From Lacrimispora amygdalina (GTDB taxonomy: Bacteria; Bacillota; Clostridia; Lachnospirales; Lachnospiraceae), in the NCBI RefSeq assembly GCF_003432035.1, contig NZ_QOHO01000009.1, forward strand, positions 1 to 45,554: 45,554 nt of DNA. The letters run 5' to 3'. Numbering within the stretch: the stretch's first letter is position 1; each line of letters starts with the position of its first letter. The position numbers were made by a program, and so were the translations under genes. The notes beneath the pieces were generated by a model. It was given only the letters and a program-made list of their open reading frames with translations, had not been told where the DNA came from and made no database searches. Of the stretch, positions 8,612-17,642 are shown one piece after another.

Positions 8612-8638
8612 GGCGTAAAAGTAAAAAACTCTTACGCC
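8612..8638. terminator. Hairpin terminator between convergent genes
   Basis: GGCGTAAAAGT and ACTCTTACGCC (one mismatch) flank a 5-nt A loop. On the minus strand it is followed by a T-rich stretch (GTTTCTTTATTATTT), so it best serves the MFS gene ending at 8736. It may also stop the plus-strand CHR operon. Confidence 0.65.
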
Positions 8639-8735
8639 TTATAGTAACCTTTATTCATTTTCAACTATTGATAAATCAAAAAAACTACTTTCTCAGCCGA
8701 CTGACGTAAATATTCCCTGCCACCGTCTATCAGCT

Positions 8736-10214
8736 CTATATTGCACCATTCTCTTTGTTCTTACTATTCAAGAGCAGTGCCGCAACCACACCCAGCAAAC
8801 CGCAAAGTCCTGCGACTAACATAGCTGTCTCATATCCCGCCGCGCGAGCTGCCAGATCTTCCATTCCAGCCGAAACTTTGGTCGCCGTCACTGCATTGCT
8901 GATTGCCTGCATAACTGCAAGTCCAACGCTTCCGGCGATACAGATCGCAATATAAGCTACCGCGTTGCCATCTGCAATCCTACTTTTCGGCAGGTATTCT
9001 TCTGCAGCATTATAGCAAAGCGTAACAAGACAGCAGTGTCCAAGGCCCCCGAAGGCTGAGATGAAGAAGATTAAGCCTAAGCTGGTGGTTGGTGACAGTG
9101 TTATTCCATAAAAGAAGGCGTTCAGTGCAACAAGCAGAGTACACATTGCCAGGAGTCCTTTGCTCTTGCCCCACTTCTTATAAAGTGCACCATAAATAGG
9201 ACTCATGACAAGAGTTCCAATGGAGAATACCGTAAAAGGTAACGCCGACATTGCTGCTGTTGTACCCATAACCACCTGCATATAATAGATAACAAACACA
9301 AACTGCCCCATACATGCTGCGCAGCCAAAAAATGACTGAATAAAGATGTAGGCTACATTACGATTGTCCTTAAATAGTCTGACAGGGAATATCGCGTCTG
9401 AACCAAGTCGCACCTCTACTATTATGAATGCTGCCAGCCCTAAGAGACCCACGATCAGAAGAGTAATAATTCTGGGGCTGGCCCAACCCCATGAGTTTCC
9501 AAAATTACATGCAAGTACGATACAGCTGATCCAAATTATGAAAATCAAGGTACCAATAGAATCAAATCTCCGTGGAGTGTAATTTCTTTGCTGTGTATTT
9601 GACGGTGTAATCGCCAGAGTTAAAACAAGACCAATAGCCTGAATGACAGTCATAATATAGTAGACTGATTCCCAGCCCAATTGATCAACTAACAAACCAG
9701 ACAGAGTTGGAACTATAATTGCAGCAATTCCCTGTGTGATTCCAATGGAAGAAAGCCACATAGCTCGCTTTGACGGCGGCCAGATCTTGTTCATCATGCT
9801 AATCATATTGCTGATCAGTCCCGCATTACCAATTCCCTGCAGCATTACTATGATCAGGAACATGGGGAGATTATTTGCCAACAGTGTACCAAAATTACAT
9901 AAAATCACGAGAATAAGCGAACCGCCCATAATCTTCTTGATCCCCCATTTAGGAATCAGTCGTGCCGAAACGGAAGTGGCCACCACCATAACTGCGGTCT
10001 GTAATGCTTTTCCTGCAGAGTAATATTCTCCTGCATTCCAGTCGGCCATTATATAAGCGGTACACATACTAAAAGCACGCATATAGAAATGGATTCCAAA
10101 AAAGCCCACAAGAAGTGAAATCGTAACCATTGCTCTTTTCTTTGGCTCTATGTATACTAAAACATCATCGTCGTCATTTGACCCTTTCAATACTCCAGCA
10201 TATTGATCTGACAT
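8736..10214 (-). CDS. MFS transporter (DHA2-like drug/metabolite exporter family)
   Basis: A 492-residue major facilitator with 12-14 hydrophobic helices, an acidic N-terminal tail (SNDDDDV) and the loop 2-3 region ARLIPKWGIKKIMGGS, equivalent to the GxLaDrxGrrxxl motif. Motif C-like sequence appears in GITQGIAAIIVPTLSGLLVD. The size fits the 14-helix DHA2 family but substrate is not predictable. It follows the GntP gene by about 90 bp on the same strand and may be co-transcribed from the operator-bearing promoter at 11.7 kb. Next to the OYE/SDR genes, a role in moving the compound that those enzymes reduce is plausible. AGGAGG site upstream. Confidence 0.85.
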   Translation of the reverse strand: MSDQYAGVLKGSNDDDDVLVYIEPKKRAMVTISLLVGFFGIHFYMRAFSMCTAYIMADWNAGEYYSAGKALQTAVMVVATSVSARLIPKWGIKKIMGGSLILVILCNFGTLLANNLPMFLIIVMLQGIGNAGLISNMISMMNKIWPPSKRAMWLSSIGITQGIAAIIVPTLSGLLVDQLGWESVYYIMTVIQAIGLVLTLAITPSNTQQRNYTPRRFDSIGTLIFIIWISCIVLACNFGNSWGWASPRIITLLIVGLLGLAAFIIVEVRLGSDAIFPVRLFKDNRNVAYIFIQSFFGCAACMGQFVFVIYYMQVVMGTTAAMSALPFTVFSIGTLVMSPIYGALYKKWGKSKGLLAMCTLLVALNAFFYGITLSPTTSLGLIFFISAFGGLGHCCLVTLCYNAAEEYLPKSRIADGNAVAYIAICIAGSVGLAVMQAISNAVTATKVSAGMEDLAARAAGYETAMLVAGLCGLLGVVAALLLNSKNKENGAI

Positions 10215-10303
10215 ACTTTTCCTCCTGTAATATAATAGATTTAATTAAATATGAAATAAAATGTGAATAAGATATTATTTTTTCAAGATATGTCACGTCT
10301 TAA

Positions 10304-11623
10304 CTAAGGCAAATAAGGAAACAGCTGCATGAAGATTGCACAAACCGCCGTACCACAGAGGGTGGCTACACAGCTAGATACAAAAATCGGCGGATACCCG
10401 TCTTTCAGTTTGAGATCAGCTATATCCATGTTGATTATAACCGCAGATGACCAGGGAAGCTCATCAATAATGGAGCTTGCAAAGCACGATACTCTATGAA
10501 TATATGCGAGACTGAGCCCTGCTTCCTGACATCGTTCCATAACCAGTGGAACTGCAATTCGAATTGAGGAGGAAGAACTTCCCGTGATAGCGGCTATTAA
10601 ACAAACAGATAGGATTAAGATGAAACCTACCGGAACATTTAAATTAAAAATGCCGTCAATCATGCTCTGAAATTCAGGCAAAGTCTGAACGACCGCTGTA
10701 AATCCCACAATCGAAGCAACGGAGCCAGTAGGAATAAACGCCATTTTTCCTCCTATCGACACGCTTTCCTTCAATTCACTCATTCCACCAAGATACGGGT
10801 AAAACAATATCACCGAAACGATCCAGCTGATCATCGTTGCTGTAAAAATATCAAGTGCAAAAAAGTTGAATAGCAGCAGCAGAAGAAGAAGCGGAGCAAA
10901 GGCTTTCATAAATCCTGGTCTTGGCTTGTCTTCTATAGGCAGTAGATCCTTCGATCCATACTCAAATTTGGCACCCCGTTTCACATCATTTTTAATCATC
11001 AGGGTCAACAGTGAGGTGGTGACAAAAATTTCAACAATGATGGCAACAATACCTCCATAGAACCCCGAATAAGACGGAGTGCCTAATATTTGCATTGCCA
11101 GTATGTTTACGATTTCTGCTGATCCCGGTCCCGTCATAGCAAACGTATAAACTCCGCAGGTCAGAATCCCCATTACAAAACGTTTTGGAATATCCGCTCT
11201 CTCCATGATGCGTAGTGCAATGGGATAGGTGGCAATCAGGGTAACCAGTGAGTTCATACCGCAATAGCAGACAATACCACTAACAGCAATCAGTGCAAGG
11301 ATTGCAGAAATGTATTTTTGAGTCTGAGACGATCCCTCCCGAAACATTGCGTTTGCCATTTTATCTGCTATGGTGATAACCGCTCCGGATCTGTTAAACA
11401 CTTGAGCCAAAAGACTACCGGAAAAAATTGCAGGAAATAGCGCCTGAAACATATCGCAGAATTTAACAAAATATGTATTAGACATTGTTTCACTATACGG
11501 TAACCCGTTCAGAACAATTACCACTGCTGCTGCTACAATTCCGACGATCAAGGGACTCCAATTCCTCATCATCAAAATCATAACAATGGCCATGCCAATA
11601 AAAATGCTAATATACCCCAACAT
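10304..11623 (-). CDS. GntP-family permease
   Basis: A 439-residue transporter of the GntP/ion-transporter superfamily with about 12 helices. Diagnostic stretches are SGSLLAQVFNRSGAVITIADKM, the glycine/serine-rich reentrant loop LIAAITGSSSSSIRIAVPLVME, and the C-terminal SSIIDELPWSSAVIINMDIA. GntP members import gluconate and other small hydroxy or keto acids with protons. The promoter region just upstream carries a palindrome almost identical to one in the TetR/OYE intergenic region, which ties this permease to the same regulon. Substrate unknown; the pairing with a flavin reductase suggests an unsaturated or hydroxylated organic acid. Confidence 0.82.
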   Translation of the reverse strand: MLGYISIFIGMAIVMILMMRNWSPLIVGIVAAAVVIVLNGLPYSETMSNTYFVKFCDMFQALFPAIFSGSLLAQVFNRSGAVITIADKMANAMFREGSSQTQKYISAILALIAVSGIVCYCGMNSLVTLIATYPIALRIMERADIPKRFVMGILTCGVYTFAMTGPGSAEIVNILAMQILGTPSYSGFYGGIVAIIVEIFVTTSLLTLMIKNDVKRGAKFEYGSKDLLPIEDKPRPGFMKAFAPLLLLLLLFNFFALDIFTATMISWIVSVILFYPYLGGMSELKESVSIGGKMAFIPTGSVASIVGFTAVVQTLPEFQSMIDGIFNLNVPVGFILILSVCLIAAITGSSSSSIRIAVPLVMERCQEAGLSLAYIHRVSCFASSIIDELPWSSAVIINMDIADLKLKDGYPPIFVSSCVATLCGTAVCAIFMQLFPYLP

Positions 11624-11682
11624 ATATCTTTCTCCTATTCTTGATGCCAGATGGCTTTTTTAGCACTTGCATTTTATTTTTT

Positions 11683-11698
11683 TAGTACCTCGGTTCTA
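11683..11698. promoter_or_regulatory. TetR operator-like palindrome, upstream of GntP gene
   Basis: TAGTACCTCGGTTCTA is a near-perfect 16-bp dyad (one mismatched pair) about 60 bp before the GntP start. It matches the site at 12534-12549 at 14 of 16 positions. Confidence 0.7.
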
Positions 11699-11843
11699 TT
11701 TCACAGCTATATCATACCAATAAAAAAAAAATTGTCAATTGTTTTTGTTAAAATTTTAGCAATTATTTTTAAAAAATGCATTTTATTTCTCAAAAATTGC
11801 AGAAAAAAAACTGCAAAATTTGCAGCTTTTTAATTAGACTATA

Positions 11844-12464
11844 TTATTTCTTCTCCTGATCATTCTCTTCCTCAAAACTGATGGCATGGGCTTTCACCGG
11901 AAGCAATAGCCCGTTGAATAGATTTTTAAACTTCTCTTGGAGACAGAATCCACCCTGCCCTGCAGCCCAGGAATAGACGATGCCACGGGAACCATAATAT
12001 AAGGCTTCTGCTATTTGCTCCGGCTGTGACATGTTCTGAATCTCTCCGGATTTCTGGGCTTTTTCAATGAGAATCACCACTGTATTGAATAAAATCAGGT
12101 ACCTTGGAAAATCTATCTCGTCACAAGTGCTCAAAAACGTGCGGTAAACTTGTCCCACCACGGACGAACCGTACTTGTTATTTTTTGTAATATAAGAATT
12201 AAAAATTGCCCATAACTGCAAAATATTTGACTCCAGTGCCATAATTTCTGCAAAATTTTCCTGGGTTGTCCGGGATGTCTGTTCGGTAAATTCTTCGATC
12301 AACGATTCCTTTGATGGGAAATGATAATAGAATGTGCTTTTCGTAATTTTCGAGGATTGGCATATTTCCTGAATAGTTACATTATCATAACCCTTTTCCC
12401 GAAACAACTCTAAAGCACATTCCACAATCCTTCTATGAGTCTTGTTGTTAATTGATTTTGACAT
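11844..12464 (-). CDS. TetR/AcrR-family transcriptional regulator
   Basis: A 206-residue regulator with a textbook TetR head: RRIVECALELFREKGYDNVTIQEIC, then SSKITKSTFYYHFPSKESLIEEF. The C-terminal helical domain should bind a small molecule. The ATG at 12464 follows AGGAGG. It is divergent from the OYE-like gene at 12664; the shared region holds two related 16-bp palindromes, and a third lies in front of the GntP gene. The simplest model is a repressor of itself, of the reductase/SDR genes and of the GntP/MFS transport genes, released by the substrate. Confidence 0.92.
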   Translation of the reverse strand: MSKSINNKTHRRIVECALELFREKGYDNVTIQEICQSSKITKSTFYYHFPSKESLIEEFTEQTSRTTQENFAEIMALESNILQLWAIFNSYITKNNKYGSSVVGQVYRTFLSTCDEIDFPRYLILFNTVVILIEKAQKSGEIQNMSQPEQIAEALYYGSRGIVYSWAAGQGGFCLQEKFKNLFNGLLLPVKAHAISFEEENDQEKK

Positions 12465-12512
12465 AAGTCCTCCTAAAAAAAGATTGACAAAAAAAAGATA
12501 AAGTAATATTCT

Positions 12513-12549
12513 TAGTACTGTTATACTATTTTTTATTACCTCGGTACTA
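12513..12549. promoter_or_regulatory. Two tandem TetR operator-like palindromes
   Basis: TATTACCTCGGTACTA (12534-12549) is a strong dyad matching the GntP-upstream site. TAGTACTGTTATACTA (12513-12528) keeps the outer bases TAGTAC...TACTA but not the core. The two sites start 21 bp apart, two turns of the helix, so two dimers could sit on one face. They lie between the divergent TetR and OYE genes. Confidence 0.7.
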
Positions 12550-12663
12550 TTTCTTTCACACTATTATTTAATTTTTGTTAATATCACTGCGGTATCCTAC
12601 CGTCGCATCTACATTTTATAATATTCAAACAAATAAATCAACAAAAGGAGGAATAGTAATCCT

Positions 12664-14580
12664 ATGTTACTTTTTCAAGAAGGTAAAATTCGTAATTTGA
12701 CAATTAAAAATAGAATTGCATTAGCCCCTATGGGGCAGCCAGCAGATATTGATGGTGGCTTCACACAAAGCAATATTGATTACCTGGTAGAACGAGCGAA
12801 AGGTGGCGTCGGTTTAATCATCACGGGCTGCACAGTCTGTAGCGATGAGTATGAACCCAGACCCTGCAATATGCACAATAACTTTCATCAAAATGACCGG
12901 TTAGGAACTCTGGCAGACCAGGTTCATATGTACGGCTCAAAGTTGTGCTTACAGCTTTCTCCGGGTATTGGGAGAATGAATTTCATTGATCCCTTTACGC
13001 CACCATACTCTTCAAGTCCTGTCCCCAGCTACGCATTTCCTGACTTAATCTGCCGTGAAATGCCAGCGGAAGGGATCAAGAAGCTGGTAAAAGCCATGGG
13101 ATATTCTGCTCAGCTGGCGATGAGAGCAGGCGTCGACATGGTTCAGGTTCATGCCTACGGAGGTTATTTAATTGACCAGTTTACATCTGCGTATTGGAAC
13201 AAAAGATCAGACGAATACGGCGGCAGCTTTGAAAACAGAACCCGCTTTCTAAGGGAGATCATCGAAGAGATCAGAAAAATGTGCGGGAACAAATTCCCTA
13301 TATCTGTAAAACTTACAATCGATAGCGTAGATGGACCAGAACGGCCCCTGGAAGAAGGTTTAGCCGTTGCAAAGATGCTTGATGAGATGGACGTTGATTT
13401 GCTTCATGTGGGGCGTGGCGCGTACAATTGCAGATGGCGTATGGTCAGTAGTGTATACCAAGAACCAGGATTTGATATTGAGGCGGTAAAGCAGATCAAG
13501 AATATAGTAAAAAATATGCCAGTTATGGTTCACGGCAAATTGGATGGTTACAATATTGCTGAAAAGGCTTTAGCAGAAAATGCTGCTGATTTTGTAGCAA
13601 TCGGTCATGGTTTGCTGGCAGACCCCCATTGGGCAAACAAAATCAAAGACAATCGCCTTGACGAAATCATTCCTTGTATTGGCTGCGGAGAGTGTCATTA
13701 TAATGCCATGAACGGAAAAATTCTTTCCTGTGCTGTCACTCCAACAACCGGCTACGAAAAAGAATATGCCCTCACTCCCGCTACGGAGAATAAACGTATT
13801 CTGGTAATAGGAGGAGGTCCCGGGGGAATGAAAGCAGCCATTACTGCTGCTCAAAGAGGCTTTCAAGTAACCCTGTGGGAAAAGAATACTTATCTTGGTG
13901 GAGAAATGACTGTTGCAGGAGCTCCTAGATTTAAGAAAGATGTTGCCTCCCATGTAGAATACCTGGTTCGCCAGATCTACAAACATGCAATTGATTTGAA
14001 ATTAGGCTTCAATGGGGGAATAGAAGATGTCATTAAATTCAACCCTGATTTTGTAGTAGTTGCCACCGGTGCAGAACCAATTGTGATAAAGGTTCCTGGA
14101 TATGATAAGGCACATGTGACGTTAGCAGAAGATGTTTTGCTTCATAAAAAAAATATCGGTAATCAGGTAGTTGTAGTCGGCGGTGGTCTGGTAGGCTGTG
14201 AAACAGCCGTAGAATTAGCAATGCAGGGGCATGATGTCACAATTATAGAGATGATGGACGGGATATTAAAAACTGCTTCACATTTCGTGGCAAATGATCA
14301 AAACCTTCGTTACTTAGTACAGCAATCTGGATTAAAGATACTTTCGAGTGCAAAGCTTACCGAAATCTTGGATGATGCCATCCTTTATGAAAAAGACGGA
14401 CAGCAACAGAAAGTCTCATGTGACAGCGTAGTCTTTGCTGTTGGATTCCGCTCCAATCAAGACCTGTACAATCAGATCAAGAATGCAGGCTTTGAAGCTG
14501 TCGTAATCGGTGACAATGTTCAGCCCGGCAAAATTCTCGATGCGATTCATCAGGGGTATCATTCTATCCGCGTTCTATAA
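12664..14580 (+). CDS. OYE-like NADH:flavin oxidoreductase (FMN, Fe-S, FAD type)
   Basis: A 638-residue three-cofactor reductase of the 2,4-dienoyl-CoA reductase/enoate reductase/BaiCD-BaiH class. Residues 1-330 form the FMN TIM barrel (NRIALAPMGQ; VHAYGGYLIDQFTSAYWNKR at 162-181; RSDEYGGSFENRTRF at 181-195). A 4Fe-4S cluster is bound by Cys 338, 341, 344 and 356. Dinucleotide folds follow (VIGGGPGG from 381; VVVGGGLVGCE near 505). The family reduces activated C=C bonds of enoates, dienoyl-CoAs, bile-acid or steroid intermediates. Two details depart from common members: the Fe-S spacing is CxxCxxC rather than CxxCxxxC, and the barrel motif is HAYGGYL where HAAHGYL is usual. Regulation is likely by the divergent TetR; an SDR gene follows. 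Confidence 0.9.
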   Translation: MLLFQEGKIRNLTIKNRIALAPMGQPADIDGGFTQSNIDYLVERAKGGVGLIITGCTVCSDEYEPRPCNMHNNFHQNDRLGTLADQVHMYGSKLCLQLSPGIGRMNFIDPFTPPYSSSPVPSYAFPDLICREMPAEGIKKLVKAMGYSAQLAMRAGVDMVQVHAYGGYLIDQFTSAYWNKRSDEYGGSFENRTRFLREIIEEIRKMCGNKFPISVKLTIDSVDGPERPLEEGLAVAKMLDEMDVDLLHVGRGAYNCRWRMVSSVYQEPGFDIEAVKQIKNIVKNMPVMVHGKLDGYNIAEKALAENAADFVAIGHGLLADPHWANKIKDNRLDEIIPCIGCGECHYNAMNGKILSCAVTPTTGYEKEYALTPATENKRILVIGGGPGGMKAAITAAQRGFQVTLWEKNTYLGGEMTVAGAPRFKKDVASHVEYLVRQIYKHAIDLKLGFNGGIEDVIKFNPDFVVVATGAEPIVIKVPGYDKAHVTLAEDVLLHKKNIGNQVVVVGGGLVGCETAVELAMQGHDVTIIEMMDGILKTASHFVANDQNLRYLVQQSGLKILSSAKLTEILDDAILYEKDGQQQKVSCDSVVFAVGFRSNQDLYNQIKNAGFEAVVIGDNVQPGKILDAIHQGYHSIRVL

Positions 14581-14628
14581 GAACATAACTTCAATAACAT
14601 GATTATTGTTTTTTAAAGGAAGGAGCAA

Positions 14629-15381
14629 ATGAGAAAAATGAATAGTGAAAAATACGGAATTGTTACCGGCGCTTCACGAGGGCTTGGTAAACAAATGGCC
14701 ATTGAGCTTGCAAGAGAGGGCTATGACGTTATCTTTACATATAATTCAAATGTCAGTCTTGCAGAAGATGTCAAGAAAGACTTGTCAGAACGTTTCGGTG
14801 TTAGGGTAGAAATTTTTCCGTTACAGGTTGAAAGCTCTAAAGGTGTACAAGAACTCTACCAGTTCGCAGTAAACACGTTCGGAGAAAACCTGCATGTACT
14901 AATCAATAATGCGGGAATTTACCAAAATGTCAACCTGGTCGATATGGATCCTAAAGATTTTGACGCAGTAATAGATACGAATTTAAAGGGTACCTTCTAT
15001 ATGTGCCACTACTTCACTCCGCTGATGATAAAGCAGCATTACGGCAGGATCATTAATGTTTCCTCTGCAGTTGGTCTGCGTGGAATGCCAGGCTGTACTG
15101 CGTATGCTGCTTCAAAATTCGGCGTAAGAGGGTTAACCCAGTCCCTGGCCTGCGAACTTGGGCCTCATAACATCACAGTAAATGCTATTGCCCCCGGGTC
15201 CCATAAAACCGACATGTACTATAGTGCTCCCCCGGAAGTTATGGAAGCAAGATTGAAAAGCACCCCCCTGCAGCGAGCAGGAGAATTGGAAGAGATGGAT
15301 CTTTTAGTTCGCTACTTCATCTCCTCCAACTTCACCACCGGACAGATTATCTCAGACAATGGCGGAACAACAATGGTTTAA
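14629..15381 (+). CDS. Short-chain dehydrogenase/reductase (FabG-like)
   Basis: A 250-residue SDR. TGASRGLG (13-20) binds NAD(P), NNAG is at 93-96, and the catalytic set is Ser in NVSSAVG (145/146), Tyr159 and Lys163 (YAASK). It starts 48 bp after the OYE-like gene with AAGGAAGGAG upstream, so the two are probably one operon. Together they could reduce a conjugated double bond and interconvert a carbonyl and a hydroxyl on the same substrate. FabG, hydroxysteroid dehydrogenase and sugar-acid dehydrogenase activities cannot be told apart by sequence reading. Confidence 0.88.
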   Translation: MRKMNSEKYGIVTGASRGLGKQMAIELAREGYDVIFTYNSNVSLAEDVKKDLSERFGVRVEIFPLQVESSKGVQELYQFAVNTFGENLHVLINNAGIYQNVNLVDMDPKDFDAVIDTNLKGTFYMCHYFTPLMIKQHYGRIINVSSAVGLRGMPGCTAYAASKFGVRGLTQSLACELGPHNITVNAIAPGSHKTDMYYSAPPEVMEARLKSTPLQRAGELEEMDLLVRYFISSNFTTGQIISDNGGTTMV

Positions 15382-15472
15382 CCAACAAAGCTGTAATAGC
15401 CTAAAAAGCAGGCAGCATTTCAATTTGAACTGACCGCATGGGTGTGACAAAAACCGAATGCAGACAATAAGA

Positions 15473-15510
15473 AACTCCTCTTTATTATCATGCCACGATA
15501 AGGAGGAGTT
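15473..15510 (+). terminator. Hairpin terminator after the OYE-SDR operon
   Basis: AACTCCTC (15473-15480) pairs perfectly with GAGGAGTT (15503-15510), and the inner bases can extend the stem (TTAT.ATC/GAT.AA). A T-containing tail (CTTATTGTGGTCTTTATT) follows on the plus strand. Confidence 0.65.
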
Positions 15511-15586
15511 CTTATTGTGGTCTTTATTCACCGGAATTATTGTATTATTCATTTATTATGTGCTTTAAAGCCAGATGCATTCAGAA

Positions 15587-15611
15587 GCACCGTAAATTGA
15601 TGGATTCCAAA
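15587..15611 (+). repeat. 25-bp repeat, copy 1 (second copy at 29214)
   Basis: The 25 bases beginning CACCGTAAATTGATGG and ending ATTCCAAAA recur exactly at about 29214. In both places they lie in a non-coding stretch beside a hairpin. Their function is unknown; they could be an insertion or recombination scar. Confidence 0.7.
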
Positions 15612-15706
15612 ATCATATTCTCGTTGGAATGGGATTTTCTAATGCTACAACTCTTGGCGATGCTGTAATTCAGATTCCTAAAAGACACACTTCATCCTTG
15701 TCGTAG
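15596..15706 (+). pseudogene. 3' end of a lost gene (remnant)
   Basis: An open stretch reads IDGFQNHILVGMGFSNATTL followed by GDAVIQIPKRHTSSLS and a stop near 15706, with a stop just upstream and no start. The end of the reading frame and the following about 30 bases resemble a second remnant at 26858-26940 (EAVIQIPKKRILPLA, stop). Two scraps with the same 3' end suggest decayed paralogues. I do not recognise the family. Confidence 0.4.
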
Positions 15707-15745
15707 ACAATTGATCAACTAATGCTTATAGAATAAACAGAATAT

Positions 15746-16522
15746 TTATACAAGAGCCCCACCGCCATCTACGATTATGAACTGACCCTGAACATAACTG
15801 GAACTATCACTGGATAGATAGAGAACTGTACCATTTAATTCCCCTTTCCTTCCTGGACGTCCTGCCGGATTCAATGTATTATATTGATTCAGAAAATTTT
15901 CTGACTTAAATAAAGTTTCACTCGTCATTTCACTTTCAAAAAGAGCCGGTCCAATGGCATTCACAGTGATACCATATTTTGCATAAGAAGCTGCCATACC
16001 TCTTGTTAATCCAACCACTGCAGCTTTGGATGAATTATAAGAATGTCTGATAAATACATCAAACTTATCTGCAACAACTGCATTTACGGATGCAATATTG
16101 ATAATTTTACCATAGCATCTTTCCTTCATCTGTGGAAGTACATATTTGCTTGCTAAAAAGATACCCTTCACATTCGTATCAAAAGATTTATCCCAATCTT
16201 CCATGGACATGCTGTCTACGCCGCCACGAACAGCAACTCCTGCATTATTTAACAAAATGTCAATGTGGCCGAAGGTATCAAGCACGGATTGCATTGCTGT
16301 TTTTACACTTGTCTCGTTTGTAACATCACATCCAACTGCAACTACCTTTCTGCCTGTTTTCTCAATTTCTGCTTTTACTTCGTTTAACTTTTCAATACGT
16401 CTTGCCAGTAATGCAACGTCTGCTCCTGCTTTCGCATAGGCTAGTGCCGCATCTGCACCTAGCCCTGAACTTGCTCCTGTAACTACAGCTACTCTTCCAG
16501 TCAAATCAAAAAAATTTTCCAT
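15746..16522 (-). CDS. Short-chain dehydrogenase/reductase (gluconate 5-dehydrogenase-like)
   Basis: A 258-residue SDR with TGASSGLG (15-22), NNAG (92-95), Ser145 (NIASVNA), Tyr162 and Lys166 (HSYNSSK). The ASVNAVV...HSYNSSK pattern and the end YVQGQFIIVDGG resemble gluconate 5-dehydrogenase/2-deoxygluconate dehydrogenases, a weak hint toward sugar acids. I start at ATG 16522 because AAAGGATG sits 9 bases ahead; an ATG at 16534 overlaps that site. It is convergent with the OYE/SDR operon, and the AraC gene upstream on the same strand may control it. Confidence 0.88.
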   Translation of the reverse strand: MENFFDLTGRVAVVTGASSGLGADAALAYAKAGADVALLARRIEKLNEVKAEIEKTGRKVVAVGCDVTNETSVKTAMQSVLDTFGHIDILLNNAGVAVRGGVDSMSMEDWDKSFDTNVKGIFLASKYVLPQMKERCYGKIINIASVNAVVADKFDVFIRHSYNSSKAAVVGLTRGMAASYAKYGITVNAIGPALFESEMTSETLFKSENFLNQYNTLNPAGRPGRKGELNGTVLYLSSDSSSYVQGQFIIVDGGGALV

Positions 16523-16629
16523 ATTTATATACATCCTTTCTTAGACTCCAGTGTTTATGAGAAACACCTTTTATTCGCCTATACCAAGGTGATTTGAATT
16601 CTTTTTATATTTATTCTCTATAAAATAAC

Positions 16630-17538
16630 TTATTCATTTTTCTCCTTCTCTCTGTTTCGATATTCAGTTGGTGTCATACCATATTTCTTTTTAAACTGTG
16701 CAGCAAAATATCCCATCTCCGTAAAGCCGCATCCATCTCCGATTTCTGAGATCTGGCAATCCTTCTCTGCCAGATTTTGCGCTGCTACAAGCAGACGATA
16801 CTGATTGACATACCGGAGCGGTGTTATACCAACAATTTCTCGAAAACATCTCAGACACTCACTTTTGCTGACTGCTGCAGCTTCTGCAATATCTTCAAGA
16901 AGAATTGCCTCGAAATAGTGATCCTGAATATATTTAAGCATTTGCTTCATGCGCTGCTCATTTCGATGTATCCTCTGCGGTATTGTAATGAATTCCTTCT
17001 GCTGATAATCACTTAGCTGTAGCAGAATCTCAGAAAGTTCGTTTCTCACTCTGAACTCATATCCATGTTTGTCTGCTGCAATCTCAATCCAGGCGCGTCG
17101 TATCCTGTCAAGAATGTTCTTCTGCCAGTCAGTATTTCTGGAAAGTAATTGAACCGAAAACTCAACATTATTGATTAACGGATGCAAATACTTCTTCCAA
17201 TAAATACTATCCTCTATTCCACCAATCAGACGTGGATGAAAAACAATGGAATGAATCAGGGCACCCTGTTTTTCATTGGCAGCACTGGCCGTGTGCAGTA
17301 TATCGGCATTCACAAACGCGCCATCCCCCTCTTCTAACAGGAACTGTCTTGCGCCAACATAAAGTTTACTTCGGCCTTTTTCAACCATAATCAGCTCCAG
17401 CTCACTATGCCAATGCCAGGGCACAGACACGTCTGAAAAATCAACTGAATAACAAGCTGCCGGAAAGAATACAGAGCCATGTGCCTTGGTTTCTCTTTTT
17501 GTAACATCAATATAACTTATACTTGATGAAACAGGCAT
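16630..17538 (-). CDS. AraC-family transcriptional regulator (cupin + HTH)
   Basis: A 302-residue regulator. The N-terminal half is a cupin sensor (VPWHWHSELELIMVEKGRSKL...GDGAFVNADILHTA). The C-terminal 100 residues contain the double helix-turn-helix (LEDIAEAAAVSKSECLRCF and CQISEIGDGCGFTEMGYFAAQFKKKYGMTPTEYR). Start ATG 17538 follows AAAGGAG. It lies about 110 bp upstream of the SDR gene on the same strand and 105 bp from the divergent YczE-like gene, so it could act on either. Sugar or sugar-acid ligands are typical for this group. Confidence 0.9.
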   Translation of the reverse strand: MPVSSSISYIDVTKRETKAHGSVFFPAACYSVDFSDVSVPWHWHSELELIMVEKGRSKLYVGARQFLLEEGDGAFVNADILHTASAANEKQGALIHSIVFHPRLIGGIEDSIYWKKYLHPLINNVEFSVQLLSRNTDWQKNILDRIRRAWIEIAADKHGYEFRVRNELSEILLQLSDYQQKEFITIPQRIHRNEQRMKQMLKYIQDHYFEAILLEDIAEAAAVSKSECLRCFREIVGITPLRYVNQYRLLVAAQNLAEKDCQISEIGDGCGFTEMGYFAAQFKKKYGMTPTEYRNREKEKNE

Positions 17539-17642
17539 AGCAGTTTCTCCTTTTGGCGTTTTTCTAATAGTATACAGTTATAATTTACTAATGTAAAGAT
17601 AGATTTAGTGATATTATATTAGTGAAAGCGAGGAAGCAAGAT

